Origin: Girardinichthys multiradiatus
Taxonomy: Eukaryota; Chordata; Actinopteri; Cyprinodontiformes; Goodeidae
DNA length: 64,000 nucleotides
Reading direction: 5' to 3'
NCBI RefSeq assembly: GCF_021462225.1
Contig: NC_061816.1
Location: forward strand, 11,619,390 to 11,683,389
Positions 1 through 12,300 of this stretch are shown here, piece after piece. Below the pieces are notes generated by a model. That model searched no databases. It was not told the origin of the DNA and saw nothing but the letters and a program-made list of their open reading frames with translations. The translations under genes were made by a program, and so were the position numbers. Numbering within the stretch: the first letter of the stretch is position 1; each line of letters begins with the position of its first letter.

Positions 1-3000
1 GTAGCTGTAAGTGCAGAATTTGTCCCATCAGTTGGATGTTCTCTTCTAATAAAGATGCAACGAAAGCTGGAATTCAAAGCAGCCTGTATTTTATTGGCTG
101 GAGCTGTTCAGGGGCAGGTCCCAGCCACAGGCTGGTGGGCAGGAAGGGGTTGGCTTTAGGGGATGTGTGTCGGGGGGTGGATGTTGGCTGGAAGTGTTAC
201 AGCCAAATAGTTTGAGTAGACACTCTTTTGCTTCCTGCCTGCCCGTCTGCCTCGCTCGCTTTGCTCTGCGGCTACGAGAGAGACGCTGAGAGAAAATCCC
301 TGTCTAGGCATGGACCTCTGGCTGCAGCGCTCGGCAGCTTGCGAGGAATGACAACAGCTCACATGGTCATTAACTCCACTCGCTGGGGCAGACGGGAGAA
401 CCGCACCAGAGCCAACGGGTGCCTCCTGTGTTTGGGACTAAGACAGAAGGACGCAGCTGAGCTCCAGGAATGGATAAACTGAGGTGGGAATGACTTGTGA
501 TATAGAATGGGCTTTTTCTCCATTTTTTTAAATAGATTGTTTTCCGGAGTTTTGCTGCAGTGTGCTGCATACCAGTCTGGGTGGGGAGGGACTTGTGGGA
601 ATGTTTTATCTGTGTGAGAGACAGGCTGTGAGACAGAAAACAAGGAAAGAGAAATATTGGAAAAGAGGGAGAACTGCATAGGAGCTCTGGGTGCTTCAGT
701 ATCCAGTGCAGTTTCCAGTCCCCAGAAAACGACTTTCTCTTTCAACTCCTGGGGGAAAAGGCATTATCACCACAGTTGACTTCCTCAGTCCAAATGTCAG
801 GAGCTCATTTTTGCCACATGAGCTACACTTTTTTTCAAGTGCAGGTCATGTGGCAGTGAGCAGCTTGTGAAAAACCTGTCAAACAGTTAATAGAGTTTTA
901 ACAAAGTTCCTCCTTGCAAAGTTCTTTCGACAGATCTGGAACTTCACAGACCCAACTGCGGTGTAGTTAAGAGGGATTCTAGATTTCTGCTATCGTCCAG
1001 ATTCAGCGTTCTGCTCCAAAACCGGGCCAGGCGTGGTTAAAGAACTGGACATTGCCGCCTGGGTGGAAAAGGCCACGGTGGTGTCATGCGCCTGGCTGCG
1101 GATCAAGGGGAAGTGGGTGTTTTCTAAAATGGAGCAACAGTCCCGGCCCTTCCTGTTGAAAATAGACCGGACTAAATCACAGACGCACACAGCCCCACCT
1201 TAAGATTAAATCTCAGTTGAATCTTATCTTCAAATGACTCACTCATAAGCAGGGTTTATGGGCAGGGAGATTTCAAATAGCCTAATTTCAAGTAATTTTC
1301 CAAGTATCTGTTGCTAGTTAAGCAAACATAAATGTCAGCTGAGCTTCAAACTGTAAAGCTAAGTGTGGTATTTATCCGGTTTTTACCTTTAATTAGTTTG
1401 GAAAACCCTGCTAATTGTCATATTTATCTGAGAAGCACAATCCATCTCTGGCAGACAACTGCACTATAATTAGACGATGACTTGCCTGAGTCCCTTTGAC
1501 TTACCAGGGAGCAGACAAGAATGCTTAGGGAAAACAAATCTATTAACCAAGTGCAGGCAGTCAAATAAGCTGGAAATCCTTCACCTTTTCTCTGCTAAAG
1601 TACATTTTACTACTGTAATACAAAACAGACCGTCCTATGTCAGGGGATATGGACTATCTGGGTCACCCTGGTTTAGCTAAGGCTATTATGATATGGGGCT
1701 CACCTTCCTGCTGACTCTGGAAAATGCTCATAGCTTAGTCCTGGTATAGACTCTGCTGATCTCCCTCACCCATCATTATACCTAATGGTACTTGATCGAA
1801 TTAAACTCAAGGATTCTTAGCTTAGACCAAAGGCATTTCATAAGCACGGTTGCTTTTGATTGAGCATTAATTCATTGTCCATTTCTAACAGGAAACTAAA
1901 TATTTTCATGTTTTCTTTCTACATTTAGGCCCCCTTTCGGTCATGCAAATGACCTCGCAGCTACGGTTTGCCAGCACAATATGGTAATAAATGGAAATAC
2001 AGCCACTCAGGAACCCCCTTGTAATCTTTTTTTCCCCATGTTTTCAAACTAATGTGGCCATTAAAAACAGGTAGCTTATAGTCCCTGCTGAGCAAATACA
2101 AGCAGCAAAGATAAACCGCCCTGCACAGATAACAGACTAATGAGTTACATACGTGGTTTTCAGAGGTCAAGCCAATGACTTTCACTAGAGACACCCCAGT
2201 CTCGCTGACTCTCATTCAATTAGACAGACTGACTGAGATAATGCCCCTTGCAGCTGGCCTTAGTAAGTGTCAGTAATCCAGTCTAGTACTGTGATGCATT
2301 CTTCATATCTCTGTCCGGCTTCGTCAGGTCATCCCGTCTGGCCACTGGCTACAGGACAGAACACGGCCGTCTTGTGTAATGTGCAGAATCTACTTCTACC
2401 TCTAGCTCTTTAGGTTTCACTTTCTATTGCTTATTTGTGTTTTACTGTTCAGTTTCCAGTACCAGATATTAAAAAACACGAAGGTAAGTAGTGTGTCTCA
2501 TGCAATAACATTCAAGATCAATACATCAGTGTTAAAAGGGACAGATTAATATATATATATATATAGTTTATTTCTGTAAAATGCAAACACATCTATGTAA
2601 TTTCCTTTTCTGCAAGAACTTCAAGTCTGTTAGACAACTTATCTGTGATGGATGAACTGACTCTTTAGCAAATTTTTTCCTTGAGATTGGGATAAAAAGA
2701 CAGAGTCCTCAGTAGAGGGATGGGGGTGGGAGGTTTGCCGGAGAGTACCTGGTGGTCGAGCCTTGGCTCCTGGGGCTCGGTTGGTGGGCTCAGCCTGAAG
2801 AAGCAATAGAAATGCAGGCAGGAACGTAAAGGTACCATGTGCAGGCAAGGGTAAAGGCATACTCTGGCCTTTAGAAACGGAGGTGCAGTAATGTCAAATG
2901 ACTATTTTTGACCTTGGCAAGAGGATCAATGCAGATCTTTAAGTATGAGTTTCTTATAATGCTTCAGTTAGGATGCTAACAGGATCTCACTTCTTCCATT

Positions 3001-4761
3001 TTGCTATTGGTGTGTTTTATTAACTCCAACTTTGTTGTTATGCCAACATAAGCTCCAAAACTTTCTCAAATTTGCTTTTGGGCAAACAAAAACTTGCTTT
3101 CTATACCGCACTGAGATACAGTAGATGTCATCAATATGCTAACAAATATGTGGTCATGTTCCTGCATGTGTGTCGTTATCTTACCACTACGCTTATAAGG
3201 GGCATTTTTGTCTTCAGCCTTTACCTTTTTGTTTTGGATATCTTTCATGACAAACACACCCTTATCGACACAGTCAGTGCCTCTAAACCCTTTTCTTCTG
3301 TAAAAATGAATTGTGCAAGAGCAACATATTGGTTTGTAGCCCATCTTCGCACCATCACTTTAGGCTAGTCATTTAACAGACAACGGACGCCATCGCTTCT
3401 TCACACGCTGGCAAATTAGGTTAGCTTCATGGCAGACATCTTATGGCGTCTAAAAATAAAGAGGGATTAATTACTAAAGGTCAGATCTGACATGATTCTT
3501 ACCTGATTGTCTCTTTCTGTAGCGATTGGTTCTCTCCCGGGGGGGATGATGTGAAATTAGATCCCGCCTTGGAGAGCAGAGCCAGGGCGTCAGTATAATC
3601 CTGCAAAGGAAGCTTCTGATCTGATTTCACATGATAGGCACTAAAGTGGGACAATATGATTACCTAAGACGATAGTTTGAATTTATCGGCTTCCAACAGC
3701 ATTCGGTTTGTGATGATTTTAAAGAGGAGGCTGCTATTTAACCTCTTTCTACTCCTTCTCTTGTTTATAAGCAATTTTTTTGACTTTAGTAATGTGACAT
3801 TGCAGATATCCCAAAAGAAGGACTAAAAGATGACACAATAAAAGTACTGTCCTGAAATCTTTGAAAATTTGATCTTGTTTAAGGGCCTATTTATCAAGTA
3901 ATGTGAAAGATTGAGAAGCTTTTACAAACTCTAGAACAAGTCTTAGCGTGTTGCTTACAATAATTTAAGAACATGCCCGATGTTTGGGCCAAGCCTCTGT
4001 TTTTCATTCATACTTTTTATATACATGGAATAGTAAAATAATAATCTTTTAACCAGAACTCTAGGTTTTTACAATCCTCCTCTTCCTCCTCCTTCAGTGT
4101 GAATGCACCCACCCCCCCGCCTCCAGCCCGAGGTTACCAGAAAAATATTTCCAGATGTGCCTAGAAACGAGCTCCCTACTCAGTAGCTTAGTTATGCATT
4201 TTATACTGCCAAGCGAAAGGTCACTTCCTCAGATTGTTGCTTTATCAATTGTCCACTCGCTCTCACTAGATGACATTCAGCTGCACAGACCGATGCCTTA
4301 GCAAAGCAAGGAAGGAAGCTGGTACTGACATGCCCTGCATGAATGTTAACCAACGGGCTGATGTCAGTGAGCTGGTCCCTAATATGGACGGAGAGAGAGG
4401 CTAGTGAATGTTGTGTGACACTGGGCAGCGCCATAATCATGTCTGGGAGTGGCATATGTATCTGTCTCAGTCTCTCTCTGGCTGCTGGATGCCTGCCCAG
4501 AATAGTGCTGTGCTGCACTTTTCTATTGGTCGTAACATGCCTCCGTGTGTGGCTCTACAGGCCAGACTAGACCCTAGAACTTCTTTTCTACGTTCGCTCG
4601 GACTGTTTATTCTTGTCCAGCATCTTGCACAAAGGCCTTTTCCATTTCCTGTTTTGCATTGCCTATGTTGGAAAGACCTCCATTTTCTTCTAAATAACAA
4701 TGAGCCTTTTTTAAATCAACTTTAGACAGCAAAACTATTTAAACCATTTGAATCTACCTAG
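1..4761. other. Upstream non-coding sequence
   Basis: I recognise no gene or conserved protein in this stretch. It contains short unrelated open frames only, a small AT repeat near 2550-2564, and ordinary AT-rich sequence. A promoter or non-coding first exon of mbnl2 could lie here or further upstream, because the start exon at 5413 begins with a splice acceptor and so needs an upstream 5' exon. I could not identify that exon by eye. Confidence 0.5.
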
Positions 4762-5290
4762 ATTTTGTCATGTTACAACCCCAAGCTTTAATGTATTTTA
4801 TTGGGAATTCTGCGTTAGACCAACACAGAATAGTGGATACTTGTGAAAGTGAGAACAAAGACATTCATGGTTTGCAAAATTAGTCAAACTAAAGATGTGC
4901 CATGAATATGTATAGCTCAATCAAATTGGATGGAAAGTCAGCAACAAGTCTCTTTTTTTCTAATTCTCAATTTGATTTAGGTCTGTACTTTGACTAGGCC
5001 ATTATTAGACATTAATATGCTTTGATCTAAAAACATCCTGTTGTAGTTCTGAATGTTTATGTGGACCCTTAACCTCCACTCTCCAGCCTGTAACAGGTTT
5101 TCCTCACACCTGTGTTTACCTTGATTCATCTTCCCATCAGCTCTGACCAACTTCCCTGTCACTACTGAAGAGAAGCGTCCCCACAGCATGATGTTGCCAC
5201 CATTATGTTTTATAACATGTGGAAGGTTCAAATGGTATGAACACTTTAGCAAGGCGCTGTGCACAAAGCCATTTAAGTTCTTATTCACGT
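4762..5290 (-). mobile_element. Tc1/mariner relic, minus strand
   Basis: The left edge reads TTGTCATGTTACAACC followed by a segment like the termini of other Tc1-type copies in this window (26.3, 32.9, 36.2 and 43.4 kb). On the minus strand a degenerate frame at 4977-5288 contains GGNIMLWGRFSS and TGKLVRADGKM. These correspond to the conserved G-G-S-I-M-L-W-G region of Tc1-family transposases. The catalytic end is scrambled and no right terminal repeat is clear, so it is a dead, truncated copy. Confidence 0.75.
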
Positions 5291-5412
5291 GTTAACAAAC
5301 ACATTTAGAGCCTGATGAAGACTGTTGGATAAAATGCATCTTTGTCAACCCTTTGTCTCATTGCTTTTTTTTTTTTATCTTGTCTCTCCATTTTCCTTTT
5401 TTTATGTTTCAG

Positions 5413-6129
5413 ATCGTAGACAGAAAGTGCCTTTTGAGACAACATCTCTACTTGAAGATTTTGTCCGAAGAGCTCCGGATATTCCTCTGCAGTCTCTGCT
5501 GGTCAACGTTTAGCTCCAAGTCCTTCCTGAGTCCTGGTTTGTCCCCATCTGCGCTCTTAGTGTGAATAAACCCGAGCTGAAGCTGACGCCGCTTCACTGC
5601 TGGCCAGGGTGCCAAAGCGCCTCGGATGTGGAGAGCTGCAATCTTTGGGTTGTCCTAAAATGTGCCATTGTACTTTAAAATAGGGCCACCTTTGCTCCCC
5701 AACACCCACCCTGCAAAAGATATCATTACTCATAAAAGGGACATTTTGAGGACACTGGTGCAACCAATACAGGTTGTCTCCAGGCATGCCCCCTCTGCCT
5801 TGCCAGATGTCTGCACTTGAGATTTACTGATTGATGATCACTCTGCTTGGCTGACAAACTCCACAACAACACAACTGTCCATTCCCATGCTCAGGTCACA
5901 GAGACTTTACCACCAGATTTCCTCCGTTTTTTTTTGTCCTTCACTGACCTGAGGCAGAGTATTTTTAGCCACACGTTCCATCACTTTTAGTTGTCGTGCA
6001 TTTCATTTTATTGCCAGTTTTTTTTATTTATTTAACTGGAACGCTTTGAAACACCTCCTCTCAGGATAACCTCCTCCCTAAACCGAGTGGCTCCTCTGCT
6101 TCCCCAGCTCCGCAGCCATCACCCTCGAC
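5413..6129 (+). other. mbnl2: mbnl2 5'UTR part of the start exon (probable)
   Basis: A very strong splice acceptor precedes position 5413: a pyrimidine-rich stretch from about 5364, ending TTTTTTTATGTTTCAG, with no other AG for 90 nt (5321-5410). No splice donor is needed before the start codon at 6130, so the simplest model is one long exon, 5413-6303. Its first 717 nt would be leader. Muscleblind genes are known to have a long leader in the first coding exon. Weaker acceptors inside it (for example TCCTCTCAG near 6064 or CTTCCCCAG near 6108) could give a shorter leader. Transcript reads would settle this. Confidence 0.55.
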
Positions 6130-6303
6130 ATGGCGCTAAACATAGCCTCGATACGGGACACAAAATGGCTGACCCTGGAAGTGTGCCGGCAGTTTCAGAG
6201 AGGAACGTGTTCGCGCAGTGACGAGGAATGCAAATTTGCCCACCCACCCAAAAGCTGCCAGGTGGAGAATGGGAGAGTCATTGCCTGTTTTGACTCGTTA
6301 AAG
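6130..6303 (+). CDS. mbnl2: mbnl2 coding exon 1 (start, zinc finger 1)
   Basis: This exon encodes residues 1-58. The start ATG is in a good context (CGACATGG) and opens the muscleblind N-terminus, including [17 protein letters not shown]. Finger 1 is C19-X7-C27-X6-C34-X3-H38, and the first cysteine of finger 2 (C53) is also here. The exon ends after AAG (K58) with donor GTACGT at 6304, phase 0. Finger 2 is therefore split across the 22.4-kb intron 1, as expected for muscleblind genes. An open frame continues 24 nt into the intron and stops, which is not expected to be used. Confidence 0.95.
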
Positions 6304-9300
6304 GTACGTACTTGCGTAGATGTTTAGTTTCCATGCACAGATTTGTAAAGAACAAAATATTATGTATTGCAGATCCTTTTGTTAATTGTTTTAACCATCG
6401 ACACCCATTAATCTAAAAAAATATACACAACTGACATAAAAACATTACACTGTTATGGTTTCCCATGGTTAGTGGGTATTGGTTGTGTGCTCAAATTAGC
6501 ATGTGTGTCAGGTCTCCCCACTGTACTCAGTTAGCAGACTGCTCTGACCTATGAAGCTAAAGTCCAGAGAGGTCTGCTGACACGTTCAGGGGCACCAGCG
6601 ATGACTGCATCTTTATTTTCTTTTATACAAAAAGCCCTTCCAGGGTTCCCATGCCTTCTCCATAATCTGTGCTCCCAGGCTAACATCTGATCGCCTCGAG
6701 TCGTCCCAGAGCTTCTATTCTCGGATCTGTCTCAGCTGTCGCACTGTTTACAACCGACAGAAAAAATATAAAAGCAGCAAAGGCTGTTCGGAAAAGGTTT
6801 TAGCCATTTAAGTTGCACGTTCCAGGTGCAGTCAATCGTTTTGCTCTTTATTAATCTAACATCGACTCGTTCGTGCTCGGCGCGACACGCTGTATCGAAG
6901 AGCAACCTTTTATTTTTTCCTTCTCTGTGCTGCAGATTTGACAGTGATAAATAGCAGGAGAAACTAGAGCAGAATCCTCCAACAGCGAGGAGTTTTTGTC
7001 TTGTCTTGAAAAGCGGCAGCTTACACATTAAAAAACACAATTGCTGGAATTTCTCTAGAAGATACTGTTGACCGAAATGTAGACAAGCGCTTTAGAAAAC
7101 ATGTGCATGAAAAGTTTCTAAATGTAAATAAAATAAATGTTATCTAGGAATTTTTATTCATAATTTTCAGTTTTATCTGAGGTAGAAGCACTATGTGAAA
7201 CAGAGCACTATTTCTTTTAACTACATTTCAAAATGGGAAAGACCAGAGAACCTGCCATTCAGTGAGGCAAATGTCTGTTCATCTTCATAAGTGATGCAAT
7301 GGCTACAAGGAAATAGCTATTTGGCCTATATCTGCAGAGCAAAGAGGCATGCTGGGAAAATGCTTTTTGTGTCCTACGATCACAAATGTAAACATGTGGA
7401 GCCAGCTAAACGCTCCTCGTGGGTCTCATGTGAAACAAAGGATGAAAATCTGGAACATCTCTGTCCACTGTGAAGTATGGTGAAGCATCCGTGATGCTGC
7501 GGGCCTATATTAGATTTTTTTCCCATAAAGTAAATGTAATAAAATTATGTAATATTTTCAGTACATCGTTAAAGGGGAAATGTATCCTTCATCCTTTTAT
7601 ACTCCTTTACTAGGGTTGCCAATATGTGCAGGGAGAGCTGGGATTGTAACACTTCGCACTCTTTTGTTTATCAGAAGTCGCTCATGGTCAGCCAGTTTGT
7701 TTTTTGACACCATTTTAAAACAAGCTGCTTTATTGGTGTTACCAGCTGCCTTCTTGGCGGCGGCTTTACCACAGCGAGGCTCATTCAAGTCTTTGCTTGC
7801 AGTCATCACGGAGTGACGTTCCTTTTCATGCTGCTGGTTTGCGAGCTGTCATGTTGCTGTGGTTTAGCGAGCCCACATCTGATTCGGATCAGGACCGATT
7901 TGTCGTGGCACCAAGCAGATCCTGCTGGACAAGACATCTACATGCAAGTCTAAATGTTGAGAAGGGGGGAGTAGGAAAGAAGTTTTTGGAAATAATAATA
8001 AGGACCCAGTTTAGCATCCTCCTTTGAGAAATCGTTGCTCTGCCTGAGGAGGTTTTTTATTAATATCCTTTTTTCTTATCACTTCTTGGTGTTATAGAAC
8101 AGAGATTATTTGATGCATTTATCAGTCTGATTTGTTGCATTGCAATTTCTCACTCACTGGAGTTCTACCTTATTTATCATAAAAACAGCCTCCTCGTCTT
8201 TTGTACTCTCTCACTCTGAAACGAGCATGCAGGATTCTCTGTGATTTTACCTCCAACTGGTCCCCTCAGTCACGAAGTGTCTCGTGACAGCTGAGAGAGG
8301 GTAATTTTATTATGCATTAGCAAATGTGTTTCTCTCCAAGCGGGGCTGATTTTCACCCCATTACGCCCATATCGTCTTCCCGGGTATTCTCATCTGATAG
8401 CGTTATCGTGGTGGGGTTGTGTGCTGCCAGCCGTACCTTGGCCACAGATTACAGGGCCCTCTTTAAAGGAAAAGGAATGAAAGGGAGCTCTCAAGCAAGT
8501 AGCAGACTAAAAGGTGTTACTCTTGTCTTACGACGACAGGAAACCACGCCAAGTGAATGAAGTATTTGTTGTTTTCAGGCTAATTTGCTAAAACTCTCCT
8601 GTGACCACAATGGATCTTTGTTTAGCACTCCTACTGCTTTTTCTCCAGCCGAACATTGCCAAAACACAGGAATTATCTTCTCACTTAGAAATGAGAGTAT
8701 ATGCTTTATGTAACAGCTGAAAAGTCAGTTTATGACTTCAGTGTTTTGGTGAATAGTTGAAACCATGTGTCTCCCGGTAAACATCTACCCAGGAAAAGTT
8801 GATGATGGTTTTAACTTGGTATATATTACTTTTGAGGTCATATTTCAACCTTAGGTATCAGGTAACGGCAGTGAAATCATCTGAGACACAAGGCAAGGAA
8901 GAGAGAGGGAGGGTTCAAGGAGCTAAACAGTCTTTTGGAATAGTTTTATCCCTCTGCTTTGTATTTTCCGTTAGGTTGCTTTGCATGGGCAGAATGATAC
9001 CGCATTCATCTGTGAATCCGTTTGCTTTTATCAACCCCATTCGAAAGTTTGCGGTGTTCTTATTACACAGGTCCCAGCATTTTTGGACTGTATGTTTGGA
9101 GGCTTGGAGACTACATTTGGTGAATAAAGAGTGTTAAGCCAGTGTTTTCTTTAGCCAAGCCTCTTAGATTTATATATTTAGTAGTGTGAGTATTTTTGGG
9201 AGCTTGACACACATTTGAGCCATTTGAGTGAGGAAAATTGCATGCAAATCCAACCTGTTAAGCCACACGTGCTAGCTGCCCTGATACCAGGGCTTTAAAA

Positions 9301-12300
9301 TGTCCTTTAACTGCGCTAGTTTTTGTTGTTAGTGAGCGTTACATGTACAGTATTGCTCCTCCGCATGCTGTCCTGTTACAACCACAACCTTCAATGGTTT
9401 TTAGTGGAATTTATGTGATTCCAACACACACAAAGTTGTACATTATTGTGAAGTGGATGGAAACGATTGATCGTTTTCAGTTTGCTTTTTGCAATGAATC
9501 AGAAAAGCAGCCTAGAAGCTCATTGTAACTCTGGGGGAGTTGCAGAGCCACGGTTAAAAGAAAGCCACATGAAAAACTGGAGAAAAACTAACACTGCACA
9601 TCATAGCCGCAGCATTGCTGTGGGGATCCTTTGCTTTAGCGGGGATAGGGAAGCTGGTCAAAGCTGATGGGAAGATTGATGGAGCTAAATGCAGGACAAT
9701 CTGGGAAGAAAACCTCTAGGGACACTGAACATGCAGCAAGAGCTACATGGTTTAGATCGAAGAAGATTCGAAGCCATTCAGGATCGGTGGCTAGAACTGG
9801 AAATTCATTTTCAAAGACGTGATCCATTCAGTCTATTTTGTAAAGAAGAATGGTTAAAAAAATGTGTTGCTAGATGTACATAGCTGGTAGAGACATGCCC
9901 AAAAACTGAGCTGTGACTGCAGAAAATGGCAAGTATTGATTCAGGGTGTTTAGTACAAAAACACACCACCTTTCTCAAGTTTTTGTTGGGAAAATGTTGA
10001 CTACAATATTATATTTCCCTTACACTTCACAAATGTGTTCCTTTGTGTTTTAGCATATCACATAACATGGCATTAAATCACATTGACGTTTATGACTATA
10101 ACAAAGCACTGTGGCTCATTCAAGCTGTTTACATGTGTACATTTTGCCTTTGGTCCTTCAGAAAAACCTGCAGGGATATTTTTTGACAGCTCTTTCCTTT
10201 GGGCTCTTCGGCACTTGTTGCGTGGCCGGTGACCATGGAAACTGTGACAGAGTGGTAGCTGTGGGCAGAGTGGAAGAGGGGGCTGCAGGAAATGAGCGAG
10301 AATACCTACCTTAATGGAGTAAATGCAATCACGCCAGTCATTTGGTGATGTCACATTGACTCTGCTGCAGACATTGGCCTTTTGTTAGTGCTTAGCTCCA
10401 CTCTCCTCCAATTCACCTGTTTTAGCAACTAGGCTTAAAGGATTCATTTGTCCTTTTTTTTCTAATATCTTTGACATCTTTTTATAATAAAACTGTTTTT
10501 TGATTATGAATAACATCTGGAAATATTTGTAATGGCTTGAAAATTTTCCTTTTTTCTACACAGACTATTAGTAGCAGATCCGATGCCTGATTTAGGCCCC
10601 CTGAACACCACCGACACACACAAACACATCCTTTTCACTTACCATGGCTGACTGACCTTCCATAGTCCGAAAGATGGGGGGGGGGGGATTGTCTCCTACA
10701 CCGCGACGTGATCATGTTTATTTGATTTGTGGATATCAGAAAGGAAGTAGTGAACCACTTGCAACAATAGGGAGGTACTTTTAGGTGTGTAGAGTGTGTT
10801 CTCACTTTTACCACAAGATCTGTGAAGTCCCATTGGTTTGCCCCCCTACATGGTGAGAGTGTGTTCATTCGAGACTCTGCTCTGTAAGAGCCGAACTGTA
10901 AGGTTTTTCTTTTCGGATGGCGTGGGATGGTTAAATAAAGAAGCATGGGAGAGAGAAAAAACAGGGGAAAACATGTTATTATTTAAAACACTGAGGGCTT
11001 TGTGGGGGTTTAATATTTCTAAGCTAATTGGTGCCAGCTTTTTTCAGTGAATCCTCTGGCTGAACTGGAAGCACACCTCCCCTCCTCCGTCACCTCCTCA
11101 GCCCTTTGCATTCACATGTTTTTGGACCTTTGTGACGCTCTGTTGAGCAGGACCTTAATGCCCTTGGCCTCGGCCGCCTTCTCCACTCTTGTTTTAAAAA
11201 GATGGGTTTGGCCTGCATTCCTCTATGTAATCCTCTGAAACCGGGCCACGCCCTGGGCAGAGCAAACATGTGGAGGGCAATGTATGCAGTGCAGCGATCG
11301 CTGGTGTTCCCTCTTGGGTCAATGAAGCACCGACTTGATCTTGATGTGAGGCTGCAGTGGGCAGCGTTTGCTTTGACGAAACCCCTCTTGAGACCCCAAC
11401 TGCTTCCGTTATCCAAACAGTCTTCTTTTGGCCTCATGCATGTGCAGTTAGTTTTTTTTCCAACTGACAGACTGGATTTGATCTGAGTGGTTAAACTTCA
11501 CAGTTCACAGTTTAACTCTCATTGTCAGATCAGCTTTACCACATAATATGTAATGGATGCACTGGAACTATGAGAAAAGTTAAGTGGTTTCAGGTTTTCC
11601 TGTCATATGTCTATGGTTTAATTACCTTCACATCCTCATCCTTGTCAGACTTTTAAAGTGTACAGATGTCCTTAAGGTTGTCAGCAGGCACTGTTATTTT
11701 GGGGGTCAAAGGCTAAAATGTTTGGGAACCCATGCTGTAAACGGATAAATGAAAACCTCACTGCTGTACATCAGAAAAACAGGGATATTTAGCTTGCTGC
11801 CTAAATGGATCAGACTCACATGCACTTCATTCACTTCAATTATTGTTTTATTAGATGTTTTTTTTTTTTACTGCCTACTTTATGTGGGCAGCAAAATTAC
11901 ACCTACCTATGTTAAACATCTAAGAGTGAGATTTAGGAGTAAACGTATAATTTCCTACGTTTGAAATTAAAATCAGGGTTCCCATGCAGTCTTACAAAGT
12001 CTGGAAAAGTATAGAGTTTGATTTAGTCATTTTAATCAAGTCTAAGAAAAACAAAAAACAGGCTGGAGTTTGCAGACTTCATGTTTTAGTCACCTATCTA
12101 AAAGATATCAGAATTTCTGTAAAAAAGACAGTTTTTACAGTGATTTATATTCAATTAGTTTTTCTTTTTGCCAAATTGCAGCTTTAGTTTTTTACACAAT
12201 TAAGGGGTCATTTTTACTTTTGAATAAAAATAAACAGTGAGGTTACTGGGCGTCAGGAAAAGACTTAATTGCTATTTTGTTGCTAAATATTAGGATGACC

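Noticed and set aside
5325..5513. Short protein frame across the 5' splice acceptor of the start exon
   Set aside because: The frame crosses the intron-exon border at 5412-5413 and stops early. It can be a leader open frame at most.
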